A DNA stretch of 64,000 bases, from NCBI GenBank assembly GCA_004026145.2, contig CP034991.1:18609275-18673274 (forward strand). The letters are read 5' to 3'. The first letter of the stretch is position 1. The number at the start of each line of letters is the position of its first letter. Below, one piece after another: positions 57,190 through 64,000 of the stretch. The notes below the pieces were generated by a model, which saw only the letters and a program-made list of their open reading frames with translations, was not told the DNA's origin and ran no database searches. This DNA is from Takifugu bimaculatus (Eukaryota; Chordata; Actinopteri; Tetraodontiformes; Tetraodontidae). A program made the position numbers and the translations under genes.

Positions 57190-59330
57190 AGTCATGGCCT
57201 CAGATTTTGTGAGGTGTTTTATCACAGACCCTAAAACTGTTGTCATTAAACCATTCTTAACGAAGAACAATGTAGACTTTGAATGGCTCATTAAAAATTC
57301 TATTGTTTCTTTGGCTCCGCAGGAAATTATGGCAATTCTAGAGTGAGTACATGCAAACAAGTGCTGACCTGTGGGGACGCATGCATTTATCAGACCCCAA
57401 ACCCCTCGTTCAGCTGCGGGGGCTTTTTTGGCCATTTGGTGGTGACAATGCTTTATTTGGGCAAAAAATACAGGAGCCTTCCAAGACACTGTGTACACTT
57501 CCTTTCATGAGGATCCTTTGGCGAGCATGTCTGGTGATAGCCATCTCAGTACTTCCAGCTCTGCCAGAACACCTTCAGACCCCTGCCAAGGAGCAGTACC
57601 CCCAAGCAAGGTGCCAAACCCACAAAATGGGCCCTGTGGTGAGCTGGCGATGTACCCTTCACCCATGTCTGCACAAAAGCGATGAAGAAGGAGGCGATAT
57701 CCAGTGTCTTTAGAGGTGATCAATAGACTGGAGCATGACAGAGGAAGACATCTGTAAATGTGCACATCGAAAACATAGTTTGGCATCGTTTGTGGACATA
57801 TTTGAACGTCTCTGAAGCTCCGAGTGACACGTCAGTGGCGTTTTCCCCCATGACCGGCCAGAAAAACCCAAACCATCACTGTCAACTCACAACAGGGAGG
57901 TTTGGAGCACCCTTATTCTGTTTTATCTCAGAATTTGCAAGTTCCCCTGGTGTCAGTGCGAGTTTCCAACTGTTTCCTCTCACAGCCTCGACAATTCCAG
58001 CAGTGATAAAACCCAATATGAAACCATGAAGATCATAACAGGTGAAAGAGGGCCATTTCATCGTGCTCCTGGAGGTCTGCAGTGTGAGTAATTAGCACAT
58101 TAATTAGCACACTCAAACACTTTGCCTCAACATATGTTGCTCACCAGTGTCCATTTTCGCAAAAGCCAGTGATGTGTGATGAGGTGTGAATTCAAAATGT
58201 ATTTAGCAAATAGAACCAATTCAAGATACAAATATTACAGAGCTCCGGGCCAGTTCATAACCCTACAATAACAAAGTCAATTGTCAGGGCATGAAGCCTG
58301 ACAACCTAGCTATCCCTTGACCCAGGCTAATTATTGATGCTAATCCAGTCCAATGTTGTCTTCTGATTGGATGACCTCATCTTCTTCTTCCAGTTCCATT
58401 GGATGCTGACACAGTCCTTGTTCTCCGTTGTTTCCCAGATAGCCAGGTCAAGGTTCACCTTCTTCTTGCAGAGGAACTTACCAACACCACTAAACTCTGC
58501 TGTCCAGTTTTACGGTGGGTGTTCAACACTTTCATCCAGATTACAATTATCTAAGCAGCAGTCATGTCAAGGGAGGGTCAACGGACTGCTTATCTTTATT
58601 ACACTCGCTAACGATTATACTTTCCCTAACGTCTAAACTAATTCTAACAGAAAACAGAAACACATATAAAAAAGCAGACACAATTCTCTTCAATTTATAG
58701 AGACAAAGCATTTGCTCCACACCCTCATCAGTACTCCAATTAAGGAACAATTAATTTATGGGATCCTGTGCAAAAAACCCTGGTTTATATCCATCCACAA
58801 CCCAGTTTCTGGGGGATTACACACTCTGGGATAAGGCTGCTGCTCTTTACTGCATTTAGTTTGGCTGCATATCAGCATAGCGGACTCCTGGTGCGTGTCG
58901 GACTGATGGTGGAGTGAAAACTTGGACAAAATTATTATTTGTCAACACTGGGCCTATGCTGATTGGTTCATATTGAATTGTTTGTCAACACCGTAAGACG
59001 GGAGAGCAAAAAAACCCCCAATACTCCAATAAAATGTGGTTCAGGCAGCGTCACCAGCAGCGCCTTGACCTGCCAACAGGGGGTGCTGCAGCACACATGA
59101 GTCTAATTTTTGCTGCACTTCAAGACGTATTGTAAAGTGTTTTTATTGTAAAATAACGGGAATTGTAAAATAATGGAAGATGACTCGTGATGATATTCCT
59201 TTCAGACAAAAAAAAAAGTACAAAAGTGGTCGTCGGCACAAACATGCCGTTATTTGCGGCACTCATCTGTGGGGAGGCGGCGCACATGAATGACATGTTT
59301 GCTCCTGTGGGGGCATGAACCTGAACATGT
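57190..59330. other. Intergenic stretch, no gene recognised (copy B)
   Basis: Counterpart of 9236-11,370. This copy holds the empty SINE site near 57,180. No gene was identified. Confidence 0.5.
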
Positions 59331-59334
59331 GTCA

Positions 59335-59336
<2 letters not shown>

Positions 59337-59404
<68 letters not shown>
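59337..59404. repeat. GT dinucleotide repeat upstream of hectd4 (copy B)
   Basis: About 34 units, slightly shorter than the copy A tract. Confidence 0.95.
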
Positions 59405-59405
<1 letters not shown>

Positions 59406-59406
<1 letters not shown>

Positions 59407-60011
59407 TCGCGGCCTCACAGAGACACACAACCGCCGAGTCTTGACCGCGGAGCCGCGGTGCATTCTGGGAGCCCCCATATAGCCTCGGAAACATGGCGTC
59501 TCACTGACAGTTAAGACAGCACAATTTTCTCTAGCGGCTATCGGACCGCCCGAGCTGCTAGCGAAGCTGTCCTGGTTCCGCCTTTTCCGCGTCGGAGGTA
59601 GCCACGGCCGAAACGGGCCCCACCATCGGTAGATTGTAGTCGTCACGTTGAATAACGGATTTAGTCCGGGTGTCACGCCCACCCCGCACGGTAGCGTTCC
59701 GAGCCGCACGGTCGCGGTAAGTTAGCTCGCCAGCCAGACAGCTAGCTCGCAGCGTCCGAGAGCACCACCAGACCGCCCTCGCTACGAGAGGAGAAGGTGC
59801 TGTTCCATTTTTACTGCCCCGCAGCTTACTGCTTGCGTGGAGCTTGACAGCACAGGCTGCTTGTCACGCACAGCCATCGGAGAAAGGGGCGACAGTGACG
59901 GCGGAAAGGCGGCGGTAGCTCGCTAGCAGCCAAGCTAGGGCGTTCCTGTTAATGTTGCCACTGAATTTTTAATGTTCGACCCCTTTGGCATCACCGTCGG
60001 AGGAGAGAGCG
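59406..60011 (+). promoter_or_regulatory. hectd4 CpG-rich promoter and 5' UTR (copy B)
   Basis: Nearly identical to 11,450-12,053, with the YY1-type AAACATGGCG at 59,489-59,498. Conservation of the region between copies is higher than in the flanking intergenic DNA. Confidence 0.6.
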
Positions 60012-63000
60012 ATGGGCTCCGGGGCTATAGATTCGTCCCAGTGGCTTTCTGTGAAGGAAGAGACGATATTCCTTCACGACGGACTCATTCGGGTCACAGA
60101 TCTGGCCGAACTGCCGAGCGAGATCGGAGTGTCGGAGCAGGGGGACACCGAGCAAGAGGTGGGTGAGAGCCATCCCTGACACACAAAGGGATTTCTGTAG
60201 AAAGTCCGGCTTGCAGCTACTCTCACAATGCATGTATGGCTGTTCCTTTATTACAGCTCTGCTATGCGCAGGTGTCCCACCGGGTTGGTGTGCATGTGTG
60301 CAGCCCAAAGTTCTGAGCAGGGCCGTAGCCAGCATCCCAAAAGTGTGGGGGATGTGGTGCTGAGCATCAGCTCCAGATGCAGACCCTTAATGGCTGTGTG
60401 TCATACCTTATTCCTGCACTCTTCTTGTTCATATTGCTGCTCCGGAGCTGCTGATAACAGCCTGGCGCCGGCCGTCTTTGTCCTCCTCCATCTGCCCCTC
60501 GTCACCCTCGGCCACAGCCACCGCGCACGCTGATCCAAACGCTTTAAAAATGAAAATGGGCATTTCATGGATGCACCTGGGATGGAACCAAGGCTTTATT
60601 TTGATGTGGTCACCTTCCAACCTTCCTCTCTGACTGTCTTTGCCCACCCCACTAAGCTGGTTTTGGCCAGGTTACTTCATACTTCATGAGAAGTATTTAT
60701 ATACAACCAAATGACATTATTCCTGGAATAAGAAGAAACTTGAGATACAGATGCCGCTGCTTTTAATCTCATTGCATTGACAAACAACAAGGCAGCATCA
60801 CTTCACATGTGCAGAGACGCGCGGACGGTTCAGTGGAGCAGCAGAAGTTTAATGTTGCATTAAGCTGCATAAGTGTTCAGTTACTGCACCCGAAGCAAAG
60901 TGGCCGCGGCTGGATGGAGTTACGACCGGAGGATCCTGCCAACAGCTGAGGGAGGAAGTGGTTCTTCAGTCTGTTGGAGCGGCTGGAGGTCCGCCCTTGG
61001 CGCCGTCTACAGCAGCACCCCGTTATCTCCTCCTGGAGCGGAGGTTTGGGGGGGGGGGTGATGGTTTCAGATGATTTTAGGGGTTGGCACTGTCGCTAGA
61101 GAAATTAGTTCTGGACTCAAAACCGGTCCGCTAGTGCAAATGCTGCTGTCTGGGGCCAAGATGACACTGTTCTGGATGAATTATGGGTTGTTCTGATGGT
61201 GATATGCATCACACAGTGATACACAGTGTGAGCTGGGCTGGGACACAGAGACAGGTGCCCTGATGGACGGTGGGTCCTGAATGCTCCGGACCTGTCTGTG
61301 TATTCCTGCTCCTGCGTCCTGCCTGTGTTTTAATGTCCACATTTGTGTAAGACAGGTTTGAGAACGCAGATTGCCTCTGGGTGCTTATATTTGGTTAAGC
61401 TACAGCTAGCTTAGCATTAGCGGAGCTCGTCATTTTCTAAAACTGTTTCTGGTGGTTGTAGTTGTTAAATGTCAACCTTTAGCAGCTTTCAAGTTCACTG
61501 GCAGGATGGTTTCTGAGAAAAGCATCGATCGTCCTCTGGCTTTTCCTCTTCTGCATGCTAATGCTACTGCATGATAACAAGACAGCAGTTAGCTTGACAT
61601 GCGTCTGACAGGACTGTGTGACTGCTGTATTTGCTTTACTAGCATACTAGCTTAATGCTACGTCCACAAACATACTATTTAGGCTTCAAATGAGCCATTT
61701 TTGGCTGGCTACGTGCAAGCGTGCGAGCCACGAAACTAGCTTGTCGGCACAAGCTGAGTGATAAGCAAATTGAACAAGAGAGGCGGTTCTTAAACAGCCG
61801 AATCACCATCTGATCACACTCAGCTGGTGTCATGTTTCATTGAATGGCGGACGAGGGAGGCCAAAAGGATGCAGCTGCAGCACGGACGCCGAGGGGCTCG
61901 AGTAACCGAGAGACCCTAGCAAGGCAGGAGTGTGGGCGTTGCACCCTCCATTGGGAGAAATGTGGGAGAAGTTAGCATGACATGTACAAATGTGTCTCTA
62001 GATGAGTCTTCATGTGTGGACAGGAGGGGTTCCAAGCAAGGTGGAGCAGGATTCCTGAAATTGAATCAATGCAATCCTGCTTGCTAAATGCTATAATGGA
62101 TTTTTTTTTTCCAGCCAATGATTCACGGGCCAGAGTACGTGATCAATATCTGAGCTGCTACTTAAGTACACACGAGTATCCCAAATGTGCTTTGCTCCGA
62201 TGTTATTTTAAAGCCAAACGGCCCGCCGATGGGGCGAGGCTTCTGGAAATCTTTCAGCTTTTAAAGAGGCAAGACAAAAGCCAAGCCCACCTCCTGGAGG
62301 CTCATGCTAGCTAGCTTAGCGTTCCTTTAGCCTAAAAAAGCATCGTCATGACGTCACTTATTGGGATAAACTCTCCTCCTCTCCTCAGACACCCCTGTGA
62401 CGATGGCGTGCTCCTCCAACAGGTGGCGCCGCGGCTCGCTTTCATCAGCGCTTTCATCCGTGCGGCGTCTGTGGACGTCCTCTCACCTTGTGTCGTGGTG
62501 TGTTTCCCCTCCCACAGATTCTCACATTTGAGACGAAGAACCCAGTGGAGCTCGCGGAGCGCCTGCGCGCCGTGTGCGGGAATCAAAGCAACGCGTACGC
62601 CCGCCTCTTGGAGTACCGCCTCAATGCTCTGCGGGGCCTGTGGGGGGCGCAGCGGCAGCTGGCCCTGGAGGAGCAGCAGGAGCGCGAGGGGACTGGAGGA
62701 GCCGATGAGGAGACCCTGGCCCTGCTAAAGAGACAAGGCCTGCTCCAGCAGCCCGAGCAAGCCCCCTTCACCTCCCGCGTGGGCCTGCTGCTGGTCTTCC
62801 CCCTCCTGCAGTCGCAGACGCGCAGCGACCCGGCGCTCTGCAGCGTGACCGCAGAGGTTCTGTTGGCCTGTCTCAGAGACTGCCAGCCCCTCAGCCTCAG
62901 CAAGGAGCCCGCGGACTGCCTCAACGGCCTGGAGGGCCTGCTCTGCTCCTGGCTGGAAGACGGCGCCCAGGAGTGCGGCCAGGGGCACCAGGGGCAGATC

Positions 63001-63919
63001 CTGCCCACCCACAGGCAGAGGGAGAACGCTGCCGCGGCCCTTGTGGCGCTGGCCTGTGCCAGGTGAGGACACGGTTGCTCTCTCGAAGCTCTCCCAGGTC
63101 CCGATGCGTGTTGGCGTTTGTCTTGACCATCCGTTTCCTGTTTGCTAGGTTCAAATAAGTTTTTGGACAGGACGTGACAAAAGGCCTCTTTATTAGCTTT
63201 GCCTTAAAGAGGCGTCGTTAATATACTGCCGACGTCGTTTGATGGGCGGCTCATGAAAGAGCGAGACAACAGCCATTGAAGTTCCTCTTTGATCTCACAC
63301 AACAAAGTGAGAAGTCGAAACGCCGCCACGTTGAAGCGGCCCGTGTTGTTCCGTCCACGAATGTAGCGAAATGTGGATTTTTCTCTGCGTTTGTTTGCAA
63401 ATTCCGGCTTCTGCCGCTGACAACGGATCTTGACTTGTCAAAGCCAGAACCCTCCATCCTTTGAGCCCTTTGTTCCCTGAGAGCTCTTTGTTGTAGGGAA
63501 CGATCCAGCCTGCCGGTGCTTTTGGCCGCGGCAGCGGCGGCTAATTAACGAGCTAACGGCTCTGCTGCCCACTGTGTGACGGTGGAGTCAACGAGGAAAC
63601 ACGCTTGTTGACAGTCAGGTGAAGGAGGGGACCTAGTGTTTGAGCTCTGTAGCTGCACCCTTTAAAGGGATAGTTGACCTGAATCATCTCCCCATCCTGA
63701 ACTGGGAAACCCACTTTTGCTGCACACACACACACACACATCCTTGCAAAGTTCCCCTATTTAATCCCAAATGAACTCCTGCATCCTTCTGACCAACCCT
63801 GACGTCTCCTGTCCCACCCTGGTCCTCAGGGGCTCTCTGAAGACCTTCGTCCACACGGTCCACCTGCTGCAGAAGCAGACAGATCTGGGCAGACTCCCCG
63901 TGTCAGATGTCCTCTACAG
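60012..63919 (+). CDS. hectd4: HECTD4 E3 ubiquitin ligase, first three coding exons (copy B)
   Basis: Exons 60012-60158, 62518-63062 and 63830-63919 match copy A exactly in length and phase. They encode MGSGAIDSSQWLSVKEE to the segment ending LGRLPVSDVLYR, about 260 residues. Exons 1 and 3 look identical to copy A; exon 2 shows five base differences, all silent. The gene continues past the right edge, where the fourth exon would begin within a few bases. This copy is probably the same gene as that at 12,054 on the other haplotype. Confidence 0.92.
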
Positions 63920-64000
63920 GTGAGCGCTGCGCCCTCTCCGCTCTGGGAAGACTCTCAATGTTCCGTTTCAAAGCTCTAATCATTCTGTGTCTGCCCTGCT

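Larger units (their letters stand above)
46400..64000 (+). repeat. Copy B of the large duplicated block
   Basis: Matches 1-16,000 in order and orientation. It differs by a MITE at 47,006-47,467, absence of the SINE, about 820 extra bases at 51,728-52,546, and more units of a 39-bp repeat. Many small indels also occur, for example an extra ~45 bases near 55,870 and 16 bases near 61,000. It is on the right-hand contig, with complete rph3a and vps33a to its left. Confidence 0.93.

Overview
The window is vertebrate nuclear DNA, almost certainly a teleost with a compact genome (probably a percomorph). Short GT-AG introns split conserved vertebrate genes. The repeats are fish-type: hAT and Tc1-like elements, Ty3/gypsy remnants and a tRNA-derived SINE, with very many microsatellites and minisatellites. 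There are no bacterial operons, CRISPR arrays, tRNA genes or rRNA genes. Most long open frames in the window are translations of tandem repeats.

Layout, left to right. (1) 1-2.2 kb: the last five coding exons of rabphilin-3A (rph3a, +). (2) 2.2-11.4 kb: intergenic DNA with hAT remnants, a decayed Ty3/gypsy element on the minus strand and a SINE. (3) 11.4-23.4 kb: promoter and first 26 recognisable coding exons of the giant HECT ubiquitin ligase gene hectd4 (+), about 1,383 codons, with no HECT domain reached. (4) 23.7-26.2 kb: a 42-bp minisatellite ending in exactly 100 N. (5) 26.3-27.5 kb: first five coding exons of a PP2A B55 regulatory subunit gene (-), cut off by the gap. (6) 28.6-29.3 kb: a small single-pass membrane protein gene (-). 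(7) 30.1-34.4 kb: complete 13-exon vps33a (-), 600 residues, with a CLEAR-type E-box upstream. (8) 34.6-42.6 kb: repeat-rich intergenic or 5' non-coding DNA. (9) 42.7-49.5 kb: complete coding region of rph3a (+), 16 exons, 646 residues, with introns dominated by expanded tandem repeats. (10) 49.5-64 kb: a second copy of the intergenic region and of hectd4 exons 1-3.

The dominant structure is that the block rph3a 3' end - intergenic - hectd4 5' end occurs twice, at 1-16,000 and at about 46,400-64,000. By eye the copies are about 98-99% identical, including introns and dead transposons. They differ by a SINE with target-site duplication, a MITE, an ~820-bp indel and many tandem-repeat length changes. 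Because the two copies lie on opposite sides of a 100-N gap, the simplest reading is two haplotypes of one locus placed in tandem by the assembler. A real recent tandem duplication is the alternative. The underlying order is then probably B55 subunit (-), small membrane gene (-), vps33a (-), rph3a (+), hectd4 (+).

The genes share no pathway that the sequence shows. Rabphilin-3A acts on synaptic vesicles, VPS33A in endolysosomal HOPS/CORVET fusion, HECTD4 in ubiquitination, and B55 in PP2A targeting. I found no convincing new biological system. The points worth following are the duplication, the dimorphic insertions, the repeat architecture of rph3a, a likely frameshift in hectd4, very short coding exons, and the CLEAR motif at vps33a.
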